NCBI GenBank assembly: GCA_027604705.1
Contig: JADHYV010000007.1
Coordinates: 186,001-250,000, forward strand
Source: Allomyces arbusculus
Lineage: Eukaryota > Blastocladiomycota > Blastocladiomycetes > Blastocladiales > Blastocladiaceae
Length of the DNA stretch: 64,000 nucleotides
Direction of reading: 5' to 3'
In this document: one piece after another, positions 44,311 to 56,200 of the stretch
How the letters are laid out: every line of letters starts with the position of its first letter
Numbering within the stretch: position 1 is the first letter of the stretch
Program-made: the position numbers and the translations under genes
The notes under the pieces: generated by a model
The model's database searches: none
Seen by the model: only the letters and a program-made list of their open reading frames with translations
Told to the model about the DNA's origin: nothing

Positions 44311-46908
44311 ATGGTCCCCGAATCCGCACGGCAAAGCAATTTGGCGTTCACCGATCCCGGTTCCGACACTGGAGTGGGCGGTGTGCAGACCCATTCGCCC
44401 GACCAGGCCGCTTCAGATGCATCAACATCACCATCAATGAGCAGCATCATCAGTGCCGACATTCCACGATCCGATCCCGCATCCCGAGCGGTGCCGTCCG
44501 TCACGAACCGCGCAAGGTCGCCTGCAAATGGCGGCGCAAGCGAGCCCTCGCAGCGCCAACTGATGGCGGGTCTCTCCGAGCTCGGGCCCGCGCCAGAAGG
44601 TCATGGCCTTGTATTTCGCAAGCTGAGCCTTCCGGTGCGGCAACTCGACGTGCTCATGGCTCGAGATAAAGTGACTGAAACGCTCAAATGACCTCGCTGT
44701 ACCAGGGCGCAAGTTTGACCAACATTGCTTTTCTCGGCCGGTTCCAGCACCTCGAGTTCCTGGAGCTTTATTGCAACCAGATTTCTGGTATATTGCTTGC
44801 CGTTTACAATTCTGCCGTGCTGTCGATGCTGACGGTTGTGTGCTGACTAGACGTGAGGCCGCTGGGCCAGCTCCCGTACCTGTTTTCCGTCGACTTGTCC
44901 AACAACAAGCTCACGTCGTTTGCGATGCCGTCGGTGCCCGTCAACTTGCAAGACCTCGACTTGTCGCGCAACCAGCTCATGAACGTGCTCGATTTACGCG
45001 GGCACAAGTATCTGCGGCACTTGTGCTTGGACCGTACGTTGCCGTTGCGATTCCCGCGTGCCCGAAAATTGCTCACACCGCGGCGAACAGGAAACCTGAT
45101 CAAGAGCCTCGAGGGGCTGCAAGAATGCCGCTTTTTGACACACCTGAGCCTCGTCAACAACGGCGTGCAGAGCATGCAAGGGCTTGAAGGGCTACCGATC
45201 CGTGTCCTCGACATCGTACGTCCGCACTCGCTTCCCCACCATGCCCGTCAATTCCGCTCACGCCCCTCCGCTTCCGCCTCATAGCGGCGCAACCGCGTGC
45301 GCAGTCTCGCTGAAAGCGCCACCCTACCGGACCTCGAAGAGCTCTACGCGAGCCACAACGAACTGCACGGCCTGACCGACCTCTCCACGTCCCACTCACG
45401 CCTCGCCGTCCTCGCCGTCGACCACAATCTGATCTCGCTCGAAGCCGATATCCTGCACCTGCAGCCGATCCCGTCCCTCCGGTCCCTGTCCCTCCGCGGG
45501 AACCCACTGCACCTCGCACACATCCGGTCGCGCGCTTCGTCCCCAAGCTCGTCGCCGGCGGCACCACGCGGCGAGCGCGCGTACCGGCACCGGATCCTGT
45601 TTCATTTACCACACTTGGAGCGGCTGGATGGGCTGGCGACGGGGGTCCAAGAAAAAGTGGCCGCGCGGAACGCATTTGATCCGCCGATGGAGGTGGTGGC
45701 CGCGGTCGCGCACGCGACGGCGCTTGTGCGCGAGGCGGTCCTTTATGCGCCGCTCCTAGTGCCGGATTGGGCGAGACCCGTCACTGGTAGGGGTGGTGCG
45801 AATGGGGAGGATGGGCGGCAGGCGGTGGAGAGGGTGGAAGTGGGTGCAGCGGGTACGTTTTGCTCTGGTTTGTGTGTTTCGATGACGGGGAGAATTGAGA
45901 TGTGGATCGACGTAGGTTCAAAGTCTGCGTCGCTCCGGTCATCGTCGTCGGATACTGCCGACTCGACCGCAGTCGAGCCCAATCGAAAGATGGCGCCGGC
46001 ATGCTCGTCGCTCTACTACAGCGAGCGCGGACTCGGCGGGACACCGAGTCCGTTCCCGCCGCTCGTCATGGTGGGCCCGGCGGGCGTCGGCAAAGTCCGT
46101 TCTTCATTGCCCATCCCGCCGTTTGCGCGGTTCTACGAATTGACAAATTTTGTTTCGACGCGTAGCGCACACTGACGGCGCGCCTCGTGCGCAACCACCC
46201 GCACATCTTTGGCGTGTGCGTGAGCCACACGACGCGCAAACCGCGTCCGGGCGAGCGGCACGGCGTCGACTACTATTTTGTGAGCAAGCAGGAGATGGAG
46301 GCCAAGATTCGCGGTGGGCAAATGGCGTCGGCCGTGACGCTGTTTGGACACTTGTACGGGATCGCGATCGAGGCGTGCGAGCGCGTGCGCAATGAGGGCC
46401 GGATTGGGATTCTCGACATGGAGCTTGAGGTGGGTTCTGATAGTTGCCTGTGTCTGATTTTCGGCATGATGGGCTGACCGAACTGCTCACTCTGTAGGGC
46501 GCGGTCGCGCTCGCAAAATCGGGTCACTTCCCGGCACGGTACGTCTACATTGCCCCGCCCTCGATCGACGCGCTACAGGACCGGCTGCGGGCGCGGCACC
46601 ACCGTGTGCGTCCTTCGTCGCGATCACGGTCGCGCGCCACGTCGCCCGACGCACCTGCGGCGGTGCCGAACGAGACGCAGTACTGGGTGGAGAATGCGCG
46701 GAAGCAGCAGGCCAGAGGTCTTTCGGCCGAGGAAGTAGCGGCGGGGTTGCCCATGGCGTTTGACGCGGTGATTGTGAACGACGACTTGGACGCGTGCTAC
46801 CGCGCGCTCGAAATGGAGGCGATGCGCGAGTTTTGGGCGCAGTATCGCGCACAGCTCGCCGAGGAGCGCGCGATGATGGAGATGGGTGGGGCGGGCGCGG
46901 GCGTGTGA
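44311..46908 (+). CDS. LRGUK-like protein: leucine-rich repeats plus guanylate-kinase domain
   Basis: Animal LRGUK is needed for sperm manchette and flagellum formation; the same domain pair here suggests a zoospore-flagellum role (inference). Exons 44311-44649, 44706-44787, 44851-45033, 45091-45215, 45285-45852, 45916-46094, 46166-46429 and 46498-46908 sum to 716 aa in phase. The start is the first ATG of the exon reading into GLVFRKLSLPVRQLD. LRRs run about 105-310 (FLGRFQHLEFLELYCNQISD, PYLFSVDLSNNKLTSF, LQDLDLSRNQLMNVLDLRG, LTHLSLVNNGVQSMQGL, LEELYASHNELHGL). The kinase-like domain has a P-loop (MVGPAGVGKRTLTARLV), the GMP-site motif CVSHTTRKPRPGERHG, YYFVSKQEME and GILDMELEGAVAL. A 50-residue low-complexity insertion (RPSSRSRSRATSP) interrupts the lid/adenine region. 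P-loop Lys and the Arg-rich motif are present, so catalysis is possible. Confidence 0.87.
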
Positions 46909-46948
46909 GTGTGGGTACGACGTGTGGGTACGACGTGTGGGTACGACC
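46908..46948. repeat. Three tandem copies of a 13-bp unit
   Basis: The unit CGTGTGGGTACGA is repeated head to tail directly after the LRGUK stop codon. Each copy carries a GTACG motif like local splice donors. Confidence 0.8.
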
Positions 46949-47295
46949 GAAGGGACTGATGGTTGACTTGCAGACAGTGCAGACAGGAATGTCGCAATCG
47001 CCTGTTCTCACAAATTATGACACGAAATGCTGCAGATGTGTCTCGCGCGTCTCGCTGCCGAAGGCAAGAGTCATCAAAAGAGTCGCAAACGCTGCTCACC
47101 CTGCCGTGAGTGAGCGCGAAGATCCCTTGCTGGCGCTCTCTCTCTCTCTCTCCCCCACCCTCCCGCGCCGTCCCGCTCCCCGCAACTTCATTCAAGTCCC
47201 CGCACCGTGCTCGACATTGCCTCTCCGTGCCCACGCCGGGCCACGTTGATCTGCCAGCCTGTTCTCGCCTGCCCGCCAGTCGCTGGTCCGCAATC
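46949..47295. promoter_or_regulatory. Intergenic region before the ATOS-domain gene
   Basis: About 350 bases with a (TC)n tract near 47136-47152, followed by C/T-rich sequence typical of a promoter or 5' leader. No TATA box identified. Confidence 0.35.
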
Positions 47296-49179
47296 ATGGC
47301 ACCGCCTATCTTCTACGGCACTGCACCGCCCGCACCCGCCGACAGCGCCCTCGATGCGGCGCGGTCGGCGGTTCCCGCGTTTCCGGGCGCCGCTGTGGTG
47401 GTCCCGGCGGTGCCGGCGCTCGCACCTCTGTGTTTGCACAGCGAGCATGACGATACCGCTGCGAACGATGATGATCCACGCATTGCGCTGCTGCAACCGT
47501 TTCTCGGCAAGGGATGTCTCCCCGTTGCCGCCAAGACGGCCGCCGTTGGTCCGAGCTCTGCGGACGACTCGCCACTGGTCCCTGGCGCCAAGGCAAGTCC
47601 ATCTTTGGAGTCATCACATTCCTCGTCTCCGCCGACTACGCCCGTGCCCATCCCGCCACGACCCGCCAGTACTGACGGCACCGACTCCGACGAGTCCCCT
47701 GCGCGGCGCAAGGGCGGCGTCTCGTCGGCGCTCGGGTCAACGATTCTCGCGTCTCCACCCTCACTATCGGCGTTCGCGCAGTACGACCTGTACCGCACGG
47801 GCCGCACCACGGCGGCGCCATCCCCGCCACCGGCACCGGCACAACCGCACCAGTCCCCGGTCCCGGTCCCGCCCGCGGCGGTCGCTGCGCGCTTGGCGCT
47901 CCCGACGCTGCACATCACGCGCGACGTACCCGCGACCGCGGTCCTGTCGTCAACGCCCGCATCCCTCTCCGAGCGCCCAGCGCCGACCGCACCACGCAGC
48001 GCGCCGCCCTCCCAATCTCCCACACTCTCGTCGTCCCCGCTCGGCTCTCCACCCCGCCGCGCGTCGCTCCTGCGCACGGCCAAAGTCCTGCGGTTCCCGT
48101 CGTCCGAGAATGTGTTGACGTCGCCCGACGTGTCGCCACCGCCGTCGCCCCAACCGGTCCCGGTCCCGGCGGCGCCCTTGGCACGGAAGCCCTCGACCGG
48201 CCGGTCGCCGCGTGACGCGAAATTCGTGGGGGGCAGCTACGCCGAGTCGTTGCTGAGCGGGCGTTTACCGGTCCCCGCGTCGTTACCGATCGTATTCACG
48301 GCCTCGGTGAGCGCGATGGGGAGTGGGATGGCGCCGACCCCCGTGACGGTCGATTTCCCGGCGCAATTTTACTGCGATGGCGGGAGCAGTTGCACGGGTG
48401 GGGGTGGGTGCCGAGGGGCCGATGCCGCAAGCGCTGGGGCGGGGTCAACGCCGACGCCGACGAGTAGCGACGGGGTCAAGCAGCAGCAGCAGCAGTGGTC
48501 GCCGTACGTCGGCGCGATCGACCTCGCCCCCGCCGTGCTCGCTCAACAGGTCGCGACGGCGTCGAGTAAACGGCGTACGCGCACGGTTCCGTCCGCCGAT
48601 TCCTCCTCCGTGGCGGCACCGCCCACCGGCACGTCCCCAACCGACGCGCCCGTGCCCGCGCCCGCGCCACCCACCGCGAAACGCGCGCGCAAGCGGTCCA
48701 CCCCTTCCTCCAGCTCCTCCTCCACCTCATCCAGCTCCAGCGATCCCGACGACCCCATCCCCGGTGGATACCGCGTCCCGCGCACTGGCCAGCTGCAGGT
48801 AATCATCAAGAACCCGGAACGCACTGCCGTCAAGGTGTTTCTCGTGCCGTACAACTGCAGCGAACTGTCGGCACGAAGCAAGACGGTCGTGCGCGTCACG
48901 CAGTACGCCGTATTACGTGCCGATCCACGTACACGTAGTTTGCGGTACGCGCTGCAGGTGCCGTTCGTCATGACGCGCGCGCGACGGCTGTATGTGAGCG
49001 GCGCGATCCGGGTCGTGTTTGCTGGGTCGGCGATCGAGTCGTACGAGGAATTGGTCACGGAAGTGGATCGGCCGTTGGGGGTCGCCGCGTGGAGTCCACC
49101 GGGTACCGCGAAGAAGGTGGTAAAGGAGGAAGGGGTGGAGTGGGCCGCGGAGAGCGGCGAGGGGACGACGGAGACGTGA
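47296..49179 (+). CDS. ATOS-domain (DUF4210/Chromosome_seg) protein
   Basis: Resembles ATOSA/ATOSB (FAM214) and the fungal meiotic chromosome-segregation relatives, thought to act as nuclear transcription regulators. Intronless, 627 aa. ATG 47296 is the first in frame. The N-terminal 300 residues are Pro/Ser/Ala-rich and disordered. The Atos motif GGSYAESLLSGRLPVPASLP (about 310-330) is followed by FVTASVSAMG-like sequence and PYVGAIDLAPAV. The C-terminal conserved domain (about 490-605) reads VPRTGQLQVIIKNPERTAVK then VFLVPYNCSELSARSKTVV, LRYALQVPFVMTRARRLYVS and GAIRVVFA. In the linker, a basic stretch (TAKRARKRSTPSS) could be a nuclear signal next to a long Ser run. The acidic end (EEGVEWAAESGEGTTET) is unremarkable. 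Confidence 0.82.
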   Translation: MAPPIFYGTAPPAPADSALDAARSAVPAFPGAAVVVPAVPALAPLCLHSEHDDTAANDDDPRIALLQPFLGKGCLPVAAKTAAVGPSSADDSPLVPGAKASPSLESSHSSSPPTTPVPIPPRPASTDGTDSDESPARRKGGVSSALGSTILASPPSLSAFAQYDLYRTGRTTAAPSPPPAPAQPHQSPVPVPPAAVAARLALPTLHITRDVPATAVLSSTPASLSERPAPTAPRSAPPSQSPTLSSSPLGSPPRRASLLRTAKVLRFPSSENVLTSPDVSPPPSPQPVPVPAAPLARKPSTGRSPRDAKFVGGSYAESLLSGRLPVPASLPIVFTASVSAMGSGMAPTPVTVDFPAQFYCDGGSSCTGGGGCRGADAASAGAGSTPTPTSSDGVKQQQQQWSPYVGAIDLAPAVLAQQVATASSKRRTRTVPSADSSSVAAPPTGTSPTDAPVPAPAPPTAKRARKRSTPSSSSSSTSSSSSDPDDPIPGGYRVPRTGQLQVIIKNPERTAVKVFLVPYNCSELSARSKTVVRVTQYAVLRADPRTRSLRYALQVPFVMTRARRLYVSGAIRVVFAGSAIESYEELVTEVDRPLGVAAWSPPGTAKKVVKEEGVEWAAESGEGTTET

Positions 49180-49473
49180 CAGAGTGTCCATGCCGAGCGT
49201 GCGCTGGTGGCGTGAGTGGCGGTGGTGGACGTTGAACATAATGTAAATCACACTTAAACAATCATCCAACAAAATACAAGGCCGAAAATAGCTCCAGTGT
49301 CCTTCATCGCAGTTCGAGCCGGGCAGTTCTAGTCGCCAGCGAACAAAAAGCAGGTCGTGAAAGCACCAAAGCAATGTCTATTTCTCAAGAGGAATCCAAA
49401 ACTGGGCGCGCAACCGACAGCGTTGCTCGCCACACTGCCACTCCAAACGGAATCAAACAGCACCAGCAAAGAG
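49180..49473. other. Convergent 3' region
   Basis: About 290 A/T-richer bases between the ATOS gene and the membrane-protein gene; nothing recognised. Confidence 0.4.
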
Positions 49474-50325
49474 CTATGCTCTGGAATCGGAGCCTGCTCG
49501 TGCCGCTGCCGCTGGCCTCGGGTTCAAGCTCGCCGTACTAGATCTCCTCGACGGCGGCAACGTCGCGTGTGACCCCAACGTCGCGGCAGCCGATGCATCC
49601 ACAAAATCACTTGCCGGTGGAGACGGTGCGCTTTCCGGTCGTGGTGGCGACGGCGCCCTTGCCGGTGACGGGAGCCGTGCGCTTGATGGCCGGACAACCG
49701 GCCCGGACGTAGTGGGGGAAACAATCGCCGTCGTCGACCCCGTCACGTCGCTCGTGACGACCGACGACGACTCCTCACTAATCCTTCGTGCGGCGGGCTG
49801 CTCGGCCCACGGCTCGTACCGCGGCAGCGGCACGTTATCCGGGAACAGGGCCGCTGACTCGCCCGACCTCGGCCGCTCGACTGAGAGGACCACGTGCCCG
49901 GCAGTACTCGCGTCGCGCCAGGTGAGTTCGCGGCGCTGGTCGTGCGTGAGCACGTCGTTGGCCGAAACGGCCGCCATGGGCGGCGGCGGTTGCGGTCCCG
50001 CCTCGGACTCGGCCCCACCGGCACCAGCGGCAGTATCGCCCGTCTCGGACGCGACGCCGGGAACGCCGGGAACATGGCTCCGTGGTCGGTCAGGTACGCC
50101 GTAGGCACGCATCGCCCATCGTGTGAGCCCAGACTGGTCTCCGCCGCGGCACCCCTGCCAGAAAATGATCAGGCAGCCCGTGACGAAGAGGACGAGAATG
50201 ATGCCCATGGCCGACATGGCCACGTCCTTGTTGGAAGTCGGGTCCGGTGCGGGACCGCCGGTGAAGGTCGTGTTGGGCGCGCTGCCGCTGGTCGGGGTGG
50301 GCAATGTCGTGTTGGTCGTGCTCAT
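49474..50325 (-). CDS. Single-pass membrane protein with a disordered cytoplasmic tail
   Basis: 283 aa, one exon, no known domain. Residues 1-36 are Thr/Asn/Pro-rich with two N-glycosylation sequons (N5, N18), fitting an extracellular stub. One transmembrane segment, MGIILVLFVTGCLIIFW (about 40-56), follows, with basic residues after it (RGGDQSGLTRWAMRAYG), so the tail should be cytoplasmic. There is no cleavable signal peptide, which suggests type III topology. The tail has a Pro-rich segment and PLPRYEPW, an LPxY motif of the kind bound by WW domains of Rsp5/Nedd4 ligases, then a Ser/Pro/Ala-rich end. The ATG is the first in the open frame. It could be a cell-surface sensor or a Rsp5 adaptor; both are guesses. 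Confidence 0.55.
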   Translation of the reverse strand: MSTTNTTLPTPTSGSAPNTTFTGGPAPDPTSNKDVAMSAMGIILVLFVTGCLIIFWQGCRGGDQSGLTRWAMRAYGVPDRPRSHVPGVPGVASETGDTAAGAGGAESEAGPQPPPPMAAVSANDVLTHDQRRELTWRDASTAGHVVLSVERPRSGESAALFPDNVPLPRYEPWAEQPAARRISEESSSVVTSDVTGSTTAIVSPTTSGPVVRPSSARLPSPARAPSPPRPESAPSPPASDFVDASAAATLGSHATLPPSRRSSTASLNPRPAAAARAGSDSRA

Positions 50326-50936
50326 GGCGGGGGGCGTGTGCTGGTGCCGCTGACTTGCGCTTGCGACTTGGGGAATCGATGTAATGGTGCTGGCAGGGCC
50401 CGGCTTGGAATGGCGTGCTGTTGGCGGCCCGGGCGGTGCTTGGCTGGATTTGCAGCAACTTGCGTTGTGTTCGTCTTGATCAAGTCGGTGCGTTCATTCG
50501 TCGTGGTGTCGTTGGAGAGCGACAGTTGGCTGTTGCAGGCATCAGCGTTGGTGTCGGCGAGCGAAGAAGGCAACGACGCGACAGAAAAATAACCTCGGAT
50601 ATTTCACGTCAAATTCACGTACGCAACCTTGCGCCTCGCGAAAGTGTGCTCCACTGAATAGCGAAAACAAACGCTGTGGCGCACAGCGGCGCTGGGGCAT
50701 GCCATAATGAAAATCAAGTCGCGTCCAACTTCCAACGTCCATCAAGTTCGCCTGCAGCTTCGTATCGTACGAACAAATGTAATTACAGCAGGCCATGGCA
50801 ACAGCGAGAACACAGGGTGGAGGGTGGAGAACGGGTCTCGGTGTCCACCCCAATACACGCGTGCGAGCTCGCCACGCCGTGAAAGGTAATCGGTATTTAC
50901 AAGGCAGACCCCCGACCGGCACTTAACCCGCGCCCA
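50326..50936. other. Intergenic region between two minus-strand genes
   Basis: About 610 bases with the promoter of the membrane-protein gene and the 3' end of the next gene. No feature recognised. Confidence 0.35.
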
Positions 50937-51629
50937 TCATCGGATATATCCCAAGTTGCTCTGCGCGACGCGGAGCACCTGCACGGCCGACGCGCAGTAC
51001 TGCATGTCGGGCGGCGCATACTCGCTGGTCGGTACCGCCGCGCTCGCCGCCGTGCTCGGACACCTAAATCGTGCACCGCATCATGTCAACATCATGCCTC
51101 GTTGATGGAAAGAATGACGTGATTAAGCGCACCATTGGTACGCCGGCGGCTGCGCCTGTGCCGGTGGCGACGGTTGCGCCGGATCGTTACTACCCCACGG
51201 TGCAAACGCGTCGCGGCGCGGGATGGCGCGCGGATCAAGCGAGAGCCGCGCCAGACCCGCCGCTGCGGTCACGTCCACGTCCATATCGACGTCCATCTCA
51301 TCCCCACCCGCCGCGGCGGCAGCGCCGGGCTGCATCCGCACGGGCACGGTGGGCGGCGATGGCAGACCCATGCTCGCTAGCCCGTACCGGAGTCCATTGG
51401 TGCTCGGCCCGCCCTTGGGTGCCGCTGGCGGCGCGAGATCGTGCAGGTGCACGCCGTCAAATTGCATGGCCAGGTCGTCGGTTCGCGACGACCGCGGGGG
51501 AGTGTAGTATGCGGCCATCGACGCGAGGAAGCGCACGTCAGGGACAGGTGCCGGGGGTGGCGGCGTCGCTACGGGTGCTGGGGTTGGGCGGCCGGCGGGC
51601 GCCGGGAAAACTGTCGTGGCAACGCTCAT
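50937..51629 (-). CDS. Small Pro/Ala-rich protein of unknown function
   Basis: Exons 51629-51133 and 51063-50937 with a 69-nt GT-AG intron give 207 aa in phase; the junction codon is Trp (AYQ-W-CPSTAA). No family recognised. Conserved-looking short blocks are RFLASMAAYYTPP near the N-terminus, LAMQFDGVHLHDLAPP in the middle, and PPDMQYCASAVQVLRVAQSN at the C-terminus, which reads like a short amphipathic helix. An acidic Asp/Met/Val repeat (EMDVDMDVDV) sits in the middle. The G/C-rich third positions and the clean intron argue for a real gene. Its start codon lies about 580 bases from that of the E2 gene on the opposite strand. Confidence 0.55.
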
Positions 51630-52210
51630 GGTAGGGAAAATGAGTCGGTCGCGAGTGTGGGTGCTGTGCAGGAGCGGGGTGCAGCCGAGGGGCGATTGAT
51701 CCAAAGCTCGGTGGGTGTGGGATCACGGCTCGCTGAGGTTTATGCGGGGAAAGTAGGGGAGCAGACGACTGCAGAGCTCGGCGCTGGGCGGAGAAGACGG
51801 AGAGCAAAGAATGGAGCGAGCACGGGCGAGGAAACGCCGAAGACTGTGCAACTGCGCCTGCAGGCAGACGCGTGGCGGCGGCGGCAGTGGCGGCCGGAGG
51901 CCATGCCATTTGGGCGTAATCAAGCGTGTTACGCACATGACCGCGTCGCGAATCGGTCGTGCGAGACAGAGGCAGGTCACGCGAGAGCCACATGGCGCCA
52001 CCTGCCGCCTGCATCGGGCGCGCCGATGTCGCGAGCGAGCTGAGCGAGCGCGCCAAAGCAAAAGCTTCATCATCCACCGCCCCCGCCCCGCCCTTGTTCG
52101 TCTTCCTTGCCATCGCGTCGTCGTCGTGCTGCTCAACCCGCCCACCGACCCGCCCGCCCGCGCCTTGGACCAGGACCTGCTGCAACCCAACGAACGATAC
52201 ACTTTCCATC
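51630..52210. promoter_or_regulatory. Divergent promoter region of the small Pro/Ala-rich gene and the E2 gene
   Basis: About 580 bases between divergent starts; no TATA box stands out and no gene is recognised. Confidence 0.35.
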
Positions 52211-53199
<989 letters not shown>

Positions 53200-53732
53200 G
53201 CAGTGAACTCGCTCTCTCGTTCTCTCCCTCTCCGCCACGTCTGTTTTTCCGGGCTTGCTCGTTTCGCTGCGGTCGATGACGGCCTGCCTTTTGTCGGCCT
53301 CTTGTGCAAATATGTCGTTCTTCCGTGTGTATGTCCTTTCTGGTTGCCCCTGTTCATGCTGCCCCTTCATCTCGGTCGCTCCCCTCGTACTCGACCATCA
53401 CACATCCCGTCTCGGTCGAGGGAACGAGCCGCTGGTTCGCAAAAGCAAAGAACTGAAAAAAAGAGATGATCGTGATTGAAAGCTATGGAGCACACTTGCG
53501 ACAACCAAATTAACCAAACCAAATCAAACCAAACTGGCTATGTCAAAGGGGAAACGACAACCAACGAAACAACTCGCTCTGCGACAGACAGGCCCATCAA
53601 CAAGGTCCTCTCCTTGGCAATCTGGCTCTTTTCTCTCATGCTCTTTCTGTCCTCTTCGCGTACTCTTGCTCTCTCTCCCAAAGCGCCCACGCGGCATCGG
53701 TATCCACTGCTCTATCGCGCGCGCGCACCATC
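53200..53732. other. Convergent 3' region
   Basis: About 530 T- and A-rich bases between the E2 gene and glycogen synthase. No gene seen. Confidence 0.45.
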
Positions 53733-56200
53733 TTAGCGGCGGCCGGCAGCGAGCCCGCGGCGCTTGCCGCGGCCCACAGTCATCTTCTTGGGACTCTTCT
53801 TGGCCGCGGCCGCGGCCGCGGGCGCCGCCTGCACGACCTCGACGATCTTGGTCGCCGTCGTCGCGCGCGTGCCCGGGTAGACTTCCATCGGCGGCTCGTG
53901 CTCGTCATCGACATACTCAGTCTCGCTATCATGGTGATCGTCGTGTGCGGCAGCAATCCCAAGCCGGTCGAGTTCGTGCAGAACGCGGTCCGACACGTCC
54001 TCGTCGGCCATCAGGTGCGCGTGCTTGAGCCGCGGCGACCCGAGCGCCGACTTGGGCCGCGGCACACGCGGCGGGTTGAGCGGTGTGCTCGGAACCGGGG
54101 TCACCGACGACGATCCCGTCGGGGTCGTCGTCCCCATGCGCTGAACGGGGGCGGGGATCGACGCTGGCACTGGCGCCGAGTTGGTGCGGTTCTGGAACGA
54201 CTGCGGGTACTGGCGCTTGAGCGCCAAGTGGCGCGCCTTGACGTACTCGAGCCCCATGCGCTTCCAGTCGAGGATCTCAGCGAGCCGTTCGGTGCGGTTC
54301 CGCAGGTTGATGCGCTGCCGGCGCGACTTGGACGCAAACTGCGCCATCTTGTCGACGAGGTGGTTCACCGACTCGTCTACCGACTTCATGCGGCGGTCGA
54401 CAATGTAGATCCCGTAGTCGTCAGGCGACTCGACCATTTCCTCCATGTAGCACCCAAACCCAGACAAGTTGGTCGTGATCGACGGCACGCCCATGACTGT
54501 GCACTCGGCGGGCGTGTAGCCCCACGGCTCGTAGTATGACGGGAACACGCCGAGATGGCACCCACGGACAAACTCTTCGTAGTCGAGCCCAAACAACGGG
54601 TTGTTGGAGTTGATGAATTCTGGGTGGTAGACAACCTTGACGCGGTCGTTGCGGTCGTTGAAGAGCCGCAGGCGGCGAATCGAGCCGAGCACGGGATCGT
54701 TGCTGTCGTCGGTCATGTTGTGCGTGACGACGGGCGGTAGCGGATCGCGCTTGAGCGCGTAGATGCGCCGCTTGAGCGTGACCATTTCCTCGCTCGTCAT
54801 GAGCGACATCGGGTCGGGCGTGTGCCCGCGCGTCGCGGCCTCAAACACGCGCTCGCCAATCTTTTTCTGAATGTCGGCGACTGTGTCGCGCAGCTGCTTG
54901 GTCACGGCATGGCCCTTGAGGGCCTCCACGGTAAACGACTGGGTCGACGCCGGCATGATCACAAACGCGACAATCGTCACCTTCGAGTTGCTCGCCTTGA
55001 GCCGGTCGTTGAGGCGACCGAGCGCCTCGAGGTACATGTCGACCCCCTTGTTTCGGAACTCGAACCGACCGGCCGTGAAAAAGTAGAGCGTCTTGTCGAG
55101 ATCGAAATCGAGATGGCCGTAGAAGTGACCGCGCACGAAATTGTTGATCTTTTCCTTGGCAATCGCGTGCAGGTTCTGGAACTCGTGCACGGCCGCAAAT
55201 TTCACGACATTGAGCCCGTTCGGCACGACACCATCGGGCTTGCGCTTGAGCAAGTGCTCCGACTCGAACGCCGTGATTTGCGAGACGGTCGTGAATACCT
55301 GCGACGAGTGCGCGGCGCCGCGCTCAATGCAGTACCGGTGGTAAATCCCGCGGCGGCCCGACTCGGCGTCGACGTCAAAGTTGCGCATGTTGTTGTAGAA
55401 GTCGACCGACCCAGCACACAGGTACCGCCCGAGCAGCGTCGCGTGCGTCGTGAAGATCGTGGCGATATCGAGTTGCCGGTGCCGAATCAGCGGCAGGGCC
55501 ACGCCCGCCTGCCACTCGTGGAAGTGCGCAATGATCGCCGACTGCGTCTCGCGGGCGACAAACTCGCCGAGGAACCACGCCGTCAGGTAACCCAACATGA
55601 TCGCGTCGTTGGTCTCCGAGTCGGACGGCGGCGCCGGGACGCCGTGGTTGCGGAACAGGTCCCCGCGCCACTCGTCGAGCTTACCGCGCACGGCGCCGGC
55701 GTTCAGGTCAAACAGGATCGCATAGGGCGCGCCGTCAATCAGCCACCGGCCGAACGTCGCGTGGACGCCGTGCTGCGCCATCGCATCGAGCGAGTCGCGC
55801 AGGTGCGGCGAGACGAGCCCGGCATCGACGGGCTCCACCTCGAGCGGCGCCGATTTTGGGTTCAGAGGGCCAATCATCACGTACCGCTGCCCGTACTCGG
55901 CCGCGGTCACGGGCGCCTTGGTCTTGATGACCGTGTAAATGCCGCCGACTAAGCGGTGCACGAAGGAAGGTGGGATCGACGCGTGAGGACACGTTCGTGA
56001 TACGGATCATGCCGGTGGCAGGACGCGACGTGTGCTGAGCGCGAGCATAAACGTGCCGATGGACATGCCTTGCCGCCCGCTCCACTTCCGACCGCCGAAA
56101 TGAAATGTAATGGAAAGAAAACGCGCGAGAACGTACCCTTGTTGGCGACTTCCCATGCCGACTCAAACAGCCACGGGTTGCGAATCGAGCGCGGTGCCAT
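53733..56200 (-). CDS. gsy1: Glycogen synthase (GT3 family)
   Basis: Transfers glucose from UDP-glucose to the growing glycogen chain in the cytosol. Exons 56200-56137 and 55948-53733 give 759 aa (yeast Gsy2 has 705). The start [20 protein letters not shown] joins in phase to [15 protein letters not shown], the UDP-glucose-binding start of the family. Other family blocks are [43 protein letters not shown] and the catalytic E-x7-E segment [16 protein letters not shown]. The Arg-rich helix that senses glucose-6-phosphate is present ([15 protein letters not shown]). The C-terminus has Ser/Thr/Pro-rich sequence with possible phosphorylation sites ([21 protein letters not shown]) and ends basic ([12 protein letters not shown]). 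A TATA box lies about 150 bases upstream. Confidence 0.95.

Noticed and set aside
54822-55952. 376-codon open frame antisense to glycogen synthase
   Set aside because: Shadow of the strongly biased codon use on the other strand; no motifs.
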